A stretch of 64,000 nucleotides of DNA from Sanghuangporus weigelae (taxonomy: Eukaryota > Basidiomycota > Agaricomycetes > Hymenochaetales > Hymenochaetaceae), in the NCBI GenBank assembly GCA_033182465.1, contig CP137322.1:2480001-2544000 (forward strand), written 5' to 3'. The position numbers and the translations under genes are program-made. The number at the start of each line of letters is the position of its first letter. Position 1 is the first letter of the stretch. The notes beneath the pieces were generated by a model. It was not told the DNA's origin, made no database searches, and saw nothing but the letters and a program-made list of their open reading frames with translations. Shown here one piece after another: positions 42,208-55,889 of this stretch.

Positions 42208-43851
42208 GTAATGAACATTTTCTATGTTCAATCTTGTTGCGGTGTGCCCGTTTGGCATGTCGACAACAAGAGTTCCGATCCCAACAGCGTGTATTGGGTT
42301 ATTGAGCGTTTCGAAGGGCTTTGGTTCGATGAGACGAAGCTCAACAAAGTCTTCTTTGTACGGTGACAAGTGTTTCGTGGCTCCAGAATCAAGGATAACC
42401 TTGCGCTCCTCAGGTTCTCCGGCAAAATCAGGTGCGTCTGATATTTTGCTCGCTAATTCAGTTACTATACTGATCTCTTGCTTTCCTCCACAGTATTCGT
42501 GTGGCTCGTCAAGCCAATCTTCGAAGCCAGGTGCACATGTAATGTGCCTGCGTAAGTCGACAGCCTCATCAGGCTCACTTTCTTGTTTCCCCCCACGATC
42601 CTGGGCAAAACATGCCCAATCCGATTCTGAATCGGAGTTTACGATTGCATTTGCAGCGTCTCTCGAGGAATCTTTTGATTCTTTCTCCTTCGGTGAGTTC
42701 CTTGATTCGATTTGTTTATTCGAACCATTCTGACGATTTCTGTCTTTGCGAGGCAAGCGGCAGTACCTTGCGATGTGGCCAGTCCTATTGCAATTGTAGC
42801 AAGTTCGTGTATCTCTGGAACGGCTTTGAACAGTAAGTGCTTCATTTTTGACTTTGCTGTTCATGTTCTGCTTCTGATCACGGTTCGTAGTTCGTTTTTC
42901 GCGTTCCTTGGCTTCTCTTTCAGATTCGTCAGAAACAATATGGATCAAGACGTCAGGATCAACAGTTCGCATCGCTTGGAGGGCACCAAGAGGCAGCTGT
43001 AAACCAAACATGGCAGCGGCGTTCCTAGTAGTAAGTTCGGCTGATGTTATTTGCGCTGATGCAAATTTGGCTAGGTGTCCTGGCAAGCTAGAGATGATTG
43101 TAGAGCGGAAATCATCATCAGAAAGAGTTACACCTGACTGGGTAAGTGTTTCTCGTTTCGAACGAAGATCTGACAAGAAATTTTTGACATTTGATCCTTT
43201 AGGACATTTCGACTCAAGAAATTCGGCTTTGAGGGACGTCTGAGCATACATAGACTTGTCTGTGTACTCAATAACGATTGTGGTCCATCGTTGCGCAACA
43301 GTAGGGAATCGACGAACACGCATCAAAGTTGAATCGGGAATTCTTTGCGAAAGTAAGTATTGGGACAAGGCTTCATTATTGTCCCAATCTTGCTGAGCCT
43401 TCTTTTCTTCAGCAGTAGGGGGCGTCGGGGTAGGTGGTGCAGAAGGTGGCAAGGGCATTTGAGCTGGAGGTACAGTTCCAGTCGCTTGCGGTTGCGTCTG
43501 AGTAGCTGGAGCAGCTGTTGCTGCTGCTGCTGTCTGGGTCTGGGATCTCGTTGCTCGACGAGCTTGCGGCGCAGCTGGGGTTGAGGATGAAGCGCCCGGG
43601 GACTGTGTTGTGCCAAGCGCGCTCCCAGTCCCTAAAGAAGGCCATTGCTGAGGCCCCAACTGCATTCCTGAAGGTGCAGTCGCGGCGGCAAGTCCAGGAC
43701 GAGTAGAAGTGCCATCAAAATGGCCCCAGACGCGTTTGGCACGAACAGCGTCTTCGAAACGATATGAGAAGATAGCCCAGTTTTCCCCCGAAGGCTCTAG
43801 CTTCGGTACAGCACTGGTAAGCAAGTCGTATGCATATTGGTTGGTAGTCAT
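42208..43851 (-). CDS. copia gag and protease block
   Basis: The frame starts about 72 bp inside the 5' LTR. It has a Gln/Pro/Ala-rich N-terminal region around residues 60-150 and a UBN2-like gag region. A CCHC zinc knuckle (CYNCNRTGHIARYC) lies near residue 350, and the aspartic-protease motif VILDSGATKH near residue 485. The block ends where gypsy copy C entered. It is part of a dispersed element and is not functional on its own. Confidence 0.9.
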
Positions 43852-43911
43852 CTTTGAAAACCAAATTCGTCTTGACTATACAGAGCGGATCTCAAGCGCA
43901 GTGAAAGCCAA

Positions 43912-43922
43912 GGCTCATAACC
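43912..43922 (-). promoter_or_regulatory. copia primer-binding site (half initiator tRNA-Met type)
   Basis: Reading on the minus strand directly after the 5' LTR, the 11 bases GGTTATGAGCC are the complement of GGCTCATAACC. That is the anticodon arm of initiator tRNA-Met, including the CAT anticodon. Drosophila copia is known to prime from an internally cut initiator tRNA-Met, and this site fits that type. Confidence 0.8.
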
Positions 43923-44209
43923 TCTGAGCAGGGGAGCAAACGAAGTATTCGAGCACACAGCTATTAGATTCGAGAACTAGAGAAATACATGGAAATAAGC
44001 TACATATTTATAGACTTTCTGAGTTTTAGATAGCACAGGCGCGAGACAAGAATCGGAATATAATACATCATAGAGGAGTAACAGAAACATAACGGAAACA
44101 TGAAATAATTAAGTCAATGATGACTGTAAGACAAACCGAAACAATACTTTTCCGAGACACGTGCCTAGAATGTTCCTAGATCAGGACTTCGTCGATTTGG
44201 ATTCCAACA
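43923..44209 (-). repeat. copia 5' LTR
   Basis: The 287-bp partner of 2051-2337 is followed by GCACT at 44210-44214. The primer-binding site abuts it at 43912-43922. Confidence 0.95.
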
Positions 44210-44214
44210 GCACT

Positions 44215-44950
44215 CGCTGTCTTACATTCAAGAAAACCCTTTGTTGACACTTACCAAGCGGGATTAACATCATTTATCCCAGCGGCGCTGATTACATATG
44301 TCATGTCTCAATAACGAATGAGCTAGAATCCTCGCTTGATGATTGATTGCGTTGGTGCTTGAAGACAGTAGTCGGCGCGTATTTCACGCGTATGAGAATC
44401 TCTACTTTCTACCTTCAAGGCTTCAATACTTGAGAAGTACAATAAATGCCCTTCTCTCTGGAATGATCATGACTTCGTCATTCATCGTTCGGACTCATCG
44501 GGCACATTCGTCAGATGATCATTTTGTTTCACTGAATATTTGTCTCCCTCCCACAAGACGCCCAAGGACGTGGATTTGGAGCCATTGTATATGTGAGTCC
44601 TCCGACATCGCATTTATCGTCACCGTCACCAGTCTTCTCCCCGTTTACTTGTTTCCCACCAAATCACTGTCCATGGCGCACACGTCCTGACGTGGCGAAA
44701 TGCAAAAAAACGGCTTAATTACATTAATAATTTAAACAGACAGGATGAAGCAAGCCGAATTCGACACCGTAGAGCAATACATATTCTGAGTCTACTGCCG
44801 ATCGCTTTCAAGGAAAGATATTCAAGGAGAGGGGATTTCTTTTTTAAAAAATTTGTGGATAAGAAAGACGCGAAGATAATAGATAAAGAGATGTTAGTTC
44901 CTGATAGACTTATTGTAAATCGTCATACGCCAAAGCAGTCACTTGCGCCA
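44215..44950. other. Intergenic between copia element and laccase 3' end
   Basis: I see no gene, RNA or repeat that can be supported in this stretch. The laccase 3' untranslated region should occupy its right end. Confidence 0.6.
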
Positions 44951-47552
44951 TCAGACAGTCAGACCGGTGTCTGGGTTGTTGTTGTTGTAGTCGGGGCAGA
45001 TAGCTTGCCAATCGGCTATGGAGCACAATGGGTCAGGAAATCTGATATGTACAGTATATAATTGGATACCAACCATTCACAGGGTTCTGGGACGCAATGT
45101 TATCAGCATCCTCAGCGAAGACAACAGCAAGGCCTCTGTAATACGCTTCAGTTGGTTTGCAATCTAAGGTGACGTGTATGACTTACGCTTCGAGATGCCA
45201 GTCGATGTGACAGTGCAAGATCCACGGGCCAGGGTTGTCCGTAGTGAAGCGGATCGTGACGTTGTCGGAAGCAGCTCCGATACTCACAACATCGCGGCGA
45301 ACGGGGTTGGCATAGTTGTAGTCGGTGGAGCCAGCGACTCGTACGACATCGAATGCATGTCCATGGAGATGCAGAGGATGCTGCGATAGTTTTAGTCTTG
45401 CCTTTCTCTCAAGGCATGTTTAGGAGTTGCTTACGGGGAATCCTCCGGGAAACGAGAGTTCTATGCTGCTGTTTCCGGGTAGGTTGTAGACTGAGCCAGA
45501 TGGAAGAAGGTCAGAAGCGCTCGTCGTTCCGCTAAGGATCTGGAGGAGGACAGGGACTCTGGAATGTTGGTAAGAAATTTAGGAAGTGGCGGTGAAAAAA
45601 GATTGATTGGAAAACTTACGAAGCGGATTCGTAGACCACACCGTTGACGGGGTGTTGACCAGTGGTAAGATCGATAGCAATTACCAAGTTTTGTGCAAAG
45701 TCGACACCGCCAATAACGGGATTCCCAGGCTAGTCAAAGTCATCAGTGAGAGCTAGACCTAGCATTGTAACCCTTGATTCACTCACAGCTCCTGGATTGA
45801 TGAGTGGATGAAGATCAGCCTCGTTGAGTGCGGTTCCTTCCGTGTTCTGAATAGATGTTGGGTCGGCATCGGGAGCACCGTCGTAACGCAAGATAGCCGA
45901 GTTAGTTCCGTTAGTGAAGCCTGTCGTACCAGCAGATGGATTCGCACGGATCCCTGGCAAAAGAAATATAAGAACCATATAAGATAAATGGATCTCTTGG
46001 CCGGACTCACAATAGTTATCCACAGGTTGATCTGCAGTGACCACAACGGAATAACGCTGGCCGGGGAAGATGTCGAGCTGATCAACTATCACGGCGAGTT
46101 TGAGTACGGTATTGCGCAGAACCATTCGTTATACATACCAGTAACAGGATCAGTCTCGATGCCATCCGCCTCGATCACAGTCAAATTGTGTCCGTCGATT
46201 GAGAAGGTGAATCTAAAGAAAAACATAAATTAATCACAAATGTGCACCGGGGAAAGATCGCTTTACTTACGTCGGAAAGCAGCTGACGCTAACAACGCGG
46301 AACCGATAACTATGGATCGCAGCAAAATGAGGTCGAAAAGAAGGAAAAAAAATTGGAAGCTTGGTTTGGCTGACCGTGTTCCTTGAGTGACACTCACAAC
46401 GGCCAAAGGATCTGTTCCATCACCATTGGCGTTCCTTCCGAGTCCATTTATGGTAGTCGTATCGGGGGTCCTTCAGTCATGCATCAATACAATTGCAAAA
46501 GGGTATACCTCTGGACTTACGGATCTACATCACCCTGAAAGCCCATTGCAAACATTTATTCCAGTTCCACCATGGAAGATTGAAGTTTCAACTCGTACCT
46601 GGTTTGGGAAAAGACTTGGAGAGGGGTTCTGAGAACGGGCAAGCGAATAATATGTGAGCAATTTGTTCGAGACAGTCTGAATGAAGAGAAAATGTACCCG
46701 GTACCAATCACCAAGGACGATTACAGTACTGTCATCATCGACATCATAGAGATCCGCATGTGGGTCATTTGGATCATAGAGAACCAATGCGCCGCTTCAG
46801 AAGAAAGTAAGGATACATCATAGGTATGAGAGTAAATCTCACTAACCGCAGTCCATCGCAATATTGACTTGAATAATGGGAATGGTACCAATATGTACCA
46901 GACTGATCAGGAATGCTGAAATTATATCTATGACAGCATCGACTATCTTGAAAGGGAGTCTTTGAAGCAAGAGTCAGCGACTGCTTAAAGGAATGAGTTT
47001 CCCGGAATGATGGGACACTATACAGTCGTCTGAGTACATCAACAATAGGATAAACTAATTTCCGCCTACCTGAGAAACGAAGGCAGGTCCATCCATTTCC
47101 GTGGTAGCTTAATCAGGAGAAACAGTTTCACTAAAGATTTTTCGACCAAATTAATCAAAAGCGAACTTCTCTGAAATAGTCCATGCCAATGCTGAACAAC
47201 GAAACGTGAGTATAACTATAAGTGACTCTTGCGAATTATGAGTAGCTTACAATGGAAGTAGCCCGATGCATAGAAGCATCCGTTAGGTTGTCAATGACAT
47301 TGATCTGCAAATTATCACCCGTGTTTGCTGTAATTAGAGGGCCGGGGAATTGTCCGTCCGCGACGACTGTGCTAGAAAGCGTGAAATTAGTGACATGAAA
47401 TAGGAGAAATGATAAAATTACGATCGAGATACTCCGTCAGGAGCAAGGTTCGCATTCACGATAGTCAAGTCCCTCGAAACGACAGCCTGAGAGTGAACGA
47501 CGTGCGTCAAAGACAGCAAAATGAAACAAAACAACACAGAGCCGTTGAACAT
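44951..47552 (-). CDS. lcc: Laccase (multicopper oxidase), one damaged splice donor
   Basis: This is a secreted benzenediol:oxygen oxidoreductase that oxidises phenols with reduction of O2 to water. The start at 47552 gives a signal peptide ([20 protein letters not shown]) and the typical mature start ([12 protein letters not shown]). The four copper-ligand motifs are visible on successive short exons: [25 protein letters not shown] (usually HPFHLHGH) and [12 protein letters not shown]. An axial Leu after the T1 site suggests a high-potential enzyme. The C-terminus is [13 protein letters not shown] with TGA at 44951-44953. I count at least a dozen short introns. In the intron between the exons ending NSFL and starting YNFSIPDQ, the donor at 46988-46987 reads TT AAGC where GT AAGC is expected. 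No nearby GT restores the frame, and unspliced reading stops at once. The gene is therefore either recently inactivated or carries a base-call error. Confidence 0.92.
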
Positions 47553-47641
47553 TGTGAGTTTTAAGTTTTAGAATCAGAGCTGTAAGTAAAAGAGATAAAC
47601 GCAGGTGAAGGACTACTGAAGAGACCGTTCTCCTCTCACTC

Positions 47642-47649
47642 CTTATATA
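47642..47649 (-). promoter_or_regulatory. Laccase TATA box
   Basis: TATATAAG on the minus strand lies about 90 bp upstream of the laccase ATG, a usual distance for basidiomycete secreted oxidases. Confidence 0.65.
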
Positions 47650-47659
47650 TGCTTCAAGA

Positions 47660-50215
47660 CTTGCGATCCAGGAATTGGTCAAGTAACATGGTAAGCAAGC
47701 TTTGTGCAAGAGATTGAGAAAGTCGCACGACGGAACGGATACTCAGTTCGGTTCCGTCGGTGTTGGGTGCCTTTGCATTAAGATTGAGAAATAGGTATAT
47801 CCATTCCAGGCCAGTTGGGTTCTCGAACTGAACTTGGAAAAAATGTGATGGATCCCAGGTACGAAAGAAACAAGAAAAGCTCCGGTTTGCAAAGTTGGTG
47901 TGGGAGCAGAGATTTGTTTTTGCGATGGAGAATGTCGATGCATTACTTAGAACGAAGAGGGGCAGAGCTCAGCTTGTGAGAAAGACAGAACACCGCACAA
48001 ACGCTGCGCATTCCCGCGACAGAATCGCTCCGCGGACACGCAACGATCTGTTGCACCTGGCTTGATCTACCAAGGCCTTGCTTCGGGCTTGAGACTGGTC
48101 AGGGCATCAGTCTCTTCGACCAAGGAAGTCCAAAACTGCAGTCTCTGACAGGGTTGACAGGGTCGTAAGCGCAGCAGTATTGTGACGAACGAAAGTGTCC
48201 TTTAAAAGACTTGAACGCACCATTAATGGTGGTGTTCTGGCCCACCGCTGCACTTTGCCATTGACTACGAGTCAATTATGCTCGGGTTGTGGCCACCAAG
48301 CATCGCTCTCGTACAAATGGTCACCAGTCCGGATTTCCATTAGTGATGCAGCTTTGCCGAGACGGAGGTCGCAGTGCCTGACACGAAAAGGTTTGAATTG
48401 TACTCAGATCATGTTATCATGCCCGCGCTGTATTCGTGACGTAGGACAACCGTGTTATGACAAAACCTTGCCAAGGAACGACCTACTCTTATACAAGTCC
48501 GATAGTCGTACGGACGAGTCGTGGGTGGGTAAGTGATTCCCGCGACCATACGGATTTGATGGAGTTATGTGTCAAGTCAGTGAGGTGGTTCTATTATCTG
48601 ATTAGGGCCGGCCCTTTCGCGTTTCATATCTAGGATACCGTCACAACACCGTTCCTTCCTTCTTGAAAAGATGCAGCAGCATACAACAATCATTCTAGTT
48701 TAAAGAGAGTCGGATTGAACTCGATGCGGCTCCAGTTTTAGCTCCAAGGTCGACCGATGTCTTCTGAAGAAACTGAATGGCAGCATGACTAGCTCATCAT
48801 CCTCAGGATGTTTTCTCCCACGTTTAAGTAGGACTCAGAATATCCACTCTATCGGCTGGATCATCGGTTTCCACGCAAGAGTTCGCTCCCAAGACTCGGC
48901 ACAGAGGAAGCCGAGGTGCGTAAAACAGTCTTATCCCACGCCTCTAAACCATGTAGTCCGTCTGGGGATAGGACGGTTGATAAATGACCTTATTCGGGCG
49001 ATTCAGGGCATTGAAAGAAAAAAGGAGCGAGTGAATTACTACCTGATCGGGCTCAACTCGATTGAACTTCTAATACCATACCTAGTTCGATAGTCCACAA
49101 TTACGTTTTATCATCCCATAAAGAGGGTATTTCCTGAACTCCAGGCAATCCCGGGTTCTTCAGTCCAGGATAAGTTATAACGCGAAACGAGATTTTACTA
49201 TGCGTTGAGCGGAGTTCTGTAGAAGCAGATCGAGCTGGCCTTACTATCATTTGTCAGAGGTCAACAATTCTGATGACGAATGTGGATCGTTGAACTACAG
49301 TACCGTCTTGGTTCGGAATATGCAGCCTCTGGAACAACCATCGCTGGTCTTCCATTACATCCTACAGCAGCGTCCAGTAGAGTTCGGCATTCGGCTCTGA
49401 TACTCTCGCTCTAGAAAACATGTTCTCAACCGCTGGCAAAATGCGTGGAATCCCGGGCCTATGGACTTCCGAAAGTGACGCGCAAGAATATCGACCTGTG
49501 AGGTTAACGAAGACCAGTCAAGCAAGATTCGATGAGAACACAATATCTTCTACTTATTCAGATATAGATTCGTGAGACTCGCACGAACTGGATTGTAGAA
49601 GTTATTGAAGTGAAAGTGATGATGGTCACGTCCTTACTTAGCATAATACGGCATTTGCCGTTTCTCTTTTTTTCTTCTCACGATCTGGTTGAGCGAGCTC
49701 TCCTCTCATGGACACAGACAGTAATAATTGTGCATGCTAGACTTGCTAGTATGTGGAAATAGAGGACCAGTCTCGCGTCATGTATAGAGAGTAATGAGAC
49801 AATAAATATGGTTCATTCGGCTCCAGAGCATCGGTATCTGCCCACACTCTCTGAGAGCAGTCGTTCTTCGGCACTGCCATCTCGTTGTACTATGTGAGTC
49901 CAAGGTCAAATTATTTGTCAGTCTGTTTATTTCCTGCTACTCTTCATTATTTAGTATACCACTTCTTCCGAATATATACGTAGTCCGGCTTCTTTGAGAC
50001 ATTAGCCGGATAAAGTGCATTAGTCGTGGCGTCGGGCACCCATGTCGGCAATGACAATTCCGCAAAAAACAGATACATTGCCACACACTCTGTGATTACT
50101 CACTGGAAGCTCCTTGACTGGCTGAGTGAGGAGATATATCTGTAAAACTATGTGAACAGCGAGCCGCAAAACATAACCGGGGAAGCTTTCGTCGTTGAAG
50201 TATGGATCAGTGCTC
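47660..50215. other. Intergenic between laccase and MnP-1 (divergent promoters)
   Basis: About 2.5 kb holds no supportable gene. The laccase promoter is at the left end and the MnP-1 promoter at the right. Short frames near 48195-48536 and 48785-49093 lack any recognisable domain. A weak resemblance to a hAT transposase C-terminus near 49400-49550 was not accepted. Confidence 0.55.
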
Positions 50216-50219
50216 AGGG

Positions 50220-50226
50220 TATTTAA
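50220..50226 (+). promoter_or_regulatory. MnP-1 TATA-like box (TATTTAA)
   Basis: TATTTAAGG lies about 68 bp ahead of the MnP-1 ATG. The same nonamer occurs at a similar distance ahead of MnP-2. Confidence 0.6.
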
Positions 50227-50293
50227 GGAAGTCGATAAAACTTCCTGAACCTCACTCCTCGAGTCCAAATCGTTCCTTCTCTGTGGATTCGGC

Positions 50294-51741
<1,448 letters not shown>

Positions 51742-52288
51742 ATAGTCTCGGATGCTTCCTGTTCCTTGTAAATGTTGACCGCATAGCGATCAATGAATTT
51801 TCCGGTTGTTTGACATGATACAATGAGACTCGTTTTAGGAGTTCTACAATGCTCCCGGGAAAGTACTGAAAGTTCTAATACGCTTGCCGCTGCCATGGAT
51901 GCAAATCTATCCTTCGTCATGAACCGATCTATTCCGGACTCCCATGTCTACAGCTTCCTATCTATTATGCCGCTAGGCATGGTCTTGGCTCAAAGAAAGA
52001 AACGAAACACATGCGTTGTCAGCTTGAATAATCTGAGTAGGAGGCCTCGAAGCACCGTCTCTTCATCGCTGGACAGATTTCCGCGACGAAAAACAGCCGC
52101 ATAGTTCATGCATATTTTGATTGCTTTATGAAGTGCCAAAATTAGCGCGTTTTCCGACTCAGTGTCGCCTTGCCACGTGGGTTGGACACGATTCGTCACA
52201 TGTGTCATGGCGCGTCATTTTGTCACGCAAGTCATGTCCCGACGCCTTGCTCTTCCTTTTACCTCCGCCACCTCAAAAGAACTTTGCA

Positions 52289-54170
52289 ATGTCTACTTGC
52301 ACTGAGATTCCTCAATGTTGTGTATGTCAGGAACCGTTCAAGAAGAATGTTCGACTTGTTCGACCTGGCACATGCGGTAAGTCAGCCTCGCTCAGGCAAC
52401 AGGTAGACTGATTGCGACCATTCATGCAGGTCATATTCTCTGTGAGCCATGTGCAAACGCAATGAAGGATCTCACCTATAAATGCCCTTTCCATTGTACA
52501 ACTCCGGCCAGCGCTGGCTATGAACCGGTCTTCATTGATTTTGGCAACCACGAAGTCGTGGCTCTTGGATCGCTGGAGGCTGAAAGTGGATATCAGTTAA
52601 CCACCCATTCAAGCGATGTTCGTTCCGTAGAAGCTCAAACACTCGGGCGCCTTCTCGGAGAAATTGCTAAGTCTTGCCCAGAATCTTGGTCTGGCACAAG
52701 TATCTCCGGAAATCAAAAGGGATTGGTTTTTCTTCGAGCGTGCCGATTACTACATAAGATTGGAGACGGTGTAGAGGGCGATGATAGTGTGAAGGTAATG
52801 TCATCAGTGAGCTGTTAACTTCGCTCTTGATGTTCTCGGATAGGAATTCCTACATCGCTTGGCTACGGCCCTCGGCGATTTGAAGAATGTACGTTCTCTC
52901 GCTTGCAGATTTATCCATCGCTCAACCATCACAGCTATATGATTCTATGGCAGATACGATCCAGGATAACGCCTTAGTGAGGAAAAAACTGGAAGAAATG
53001 AACGACTCTCTGCGTGACGACCTTGCGAACACGAGAAAGACCTTGCGAGAAAAGGAAAGTTGGTATACGGAGAAACTTAACTTTCAAAGATTCAACCACT
53101 CTGGACGCGAGGAAAAGCTGCGAGCGGATCTCAGTGCAATGTACATGAAGTGGAAAGATGAGAAATCTCGTAGACTGGCTGCCGAAGAAACGGTTGCAAG
53201 GCTTGAGAAAGAGCTGAAACACTGGAAAAGACATACTACCAGATACAAGAAAAAGGTCAGTGAACGTGTTGTCTCGCGATCCGAACTCTAATCAGTTATT
53301 TGTCTTCGTATTGAATTAGTATCAGCATGAGAGGATTGGAAACGACCACCTTCGTGTAGAGAATGAGAAAGGAAGCCTAAACGACGTTGGCTCACAGTTT
53401 CTACGAAGCGCTGTGCAATCCGACGACTCCCTCGAAGTCGAGGATGAGCATCTTGACTCGGAGGTTACGAACATAGAGGAAGTCTATAGTCCGGACCGGA
53501 CAACACCACCCTTGTCAGCGTCATCGGAAGCAAAGTCAGCCTGTATGTTATATGTCTTCTGGATAATAGCACACCCAACAGAGGACGCTGACCTTACTCA
53601 GCAGCTCCTTTACCGCCAAATCAAGCGAGTTCATCGGTTCGCGTGTCCAAAAAACATACAGATGGCGACTCCCAGCATTCATCTTCATTCAGCTCGAAAT
53701 TCACCTCTGTTGCCCCTCGAGGAATTGGAAGGGCTCACTCTGTCGGAACAGTGAATTTTTCCGCTGGTCATGAGGTCGGCCGGCTGCTGCCCATTCCGGA
53801 CAAGCCTACATTGACTCAGGGATCCAACCAGCCTTCTTCAAGAGTGCTATCACGAATACAAGCTTCTTCGACTCAGCGCGGCGCGTACGATTCATCATCA
53901 GCACCTAGACTCAGGTTCAAGGCACAGTCCTCTCTGGCAAAACCAGCCCTTGATCCTGAGCTTCTCGAACTATGTCCGGATCTCCTAATTGACTCGAAGA
54001 GTTACGATCACGCAGACAAAAGGACTGCAAGTGAAAAACCTCGGAGCACGCGAATCTCGAAGATAGCCAGCGTACCGACTAATCCACTGGCGATACGACA
54101 GAAACCTCAAAGTTTATTTGGGCCGAAGAGGAAGAAGCAGCGATTGACACTGGGAATAGGTAGCGATTGA
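52289..54170 (+). CDS. RING-finger, coiled-coil protein (putative E3 ubiquitin ligase)
   Basis: I read six exons (52289-52376, 52430-52794, 52844-52888, 52935-53255, 53320-53542, 53602-54170), giving about 536 residues in frame. The N-terminus is a RING-like zinc finger, CCVCQEPF...CGHILCEPC...CPFHC, with the first intron inside the CGH motif. A globular region follows, then a clear coiled coil (exon 4, Arg/Glu/Lys-rich heptads) and a Ser/Pro-rich disordered half. A basic C-terminus (LFGPKRKKQRL) looks like a nuclear signal. RING-coiled-coil proteins often act as ubiquitin or SUMO E3 ligases in DNA repair or meiosis (TRAIP and ZIP3 types have this layout), but I cannot assign it to one. It lies between two peroxidase genes and is functionally unrelated to them by appearance. 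Confidence 0.85.
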
Positions 54171-54357
54171 ACAATAAGTAGTTTCTTTCAATCCCAAAAG
54201 TAAAATGAACTGCGTTAGCCATGACATTTTGTCTCATCTATAGCTGAATATTCGAATTTCCAGGACAGCATCGACGCTATGCCATATAATTACACCGGGC
54301 CTTTATGATCAGCAAAAATCCTACAGAAAACTATCAAACGATACTGATTGTGATCTT

Positions 54358-55804
<1,447 letters not shown>

Positions 55805-55877
55805 TCTGAAGACTCTGAAGACGACGACAGGGAGAAGAGGAGACTCGAAGCCTGCGGCTCCAGCAGCATTTCGACAG

Positions 55878-55886
55878 CCTTAAATA
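55878..55886 (-). promoter_or_regulatory. MnP-2 TATA-like box (TATTTAAGG)
   Basis: The box lies about 75 bp upstream of the MnP-2 ATG. It is the same nonamer as ahead of MnP-1, suggesting a shared core promoter from a recent duplication. Confidence 0.6.
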
Positions 55887-55889
55887 TTC

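Larger units (their letters stand above)
2051..44209 (-). mobile_element. Ty1/copia LTR retrotransposon, split by nested gypsy insertions
   Basis: The outer element has two 287-bp LTRs that I read as identical. It is flanked by the 5-bp duplication GCACT (2046-2050 and 44210-44214). In its own direction the LTR begins TGTTGG. Gene order on the minus strand is gag-protease, then integrase, RT and RNase H, with integrase ahead of RT as in Pseudoviridae. Its own sequence totals about 5.25 kb in three blocks (2051-3370, 27973-29917, 42208-44209). Two large gypsy insertions separate the blocks, so it cannot act as a unit. Apart from these two interruptions the blocks read as open frames. It lies about 740 bp beyond the laccase stop codon. 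Identical LTRs imply a very recent insertion. Confidence 0.95.

Noticed and set aside
49400-49560. Possible hAT transposase C-terminal fragment (LENMFSTAGKMRG)
   Set aside because: The resemblance is about ten residues. There is no extended frame, terminal repeat or duplication, so chance cannot be excluded.
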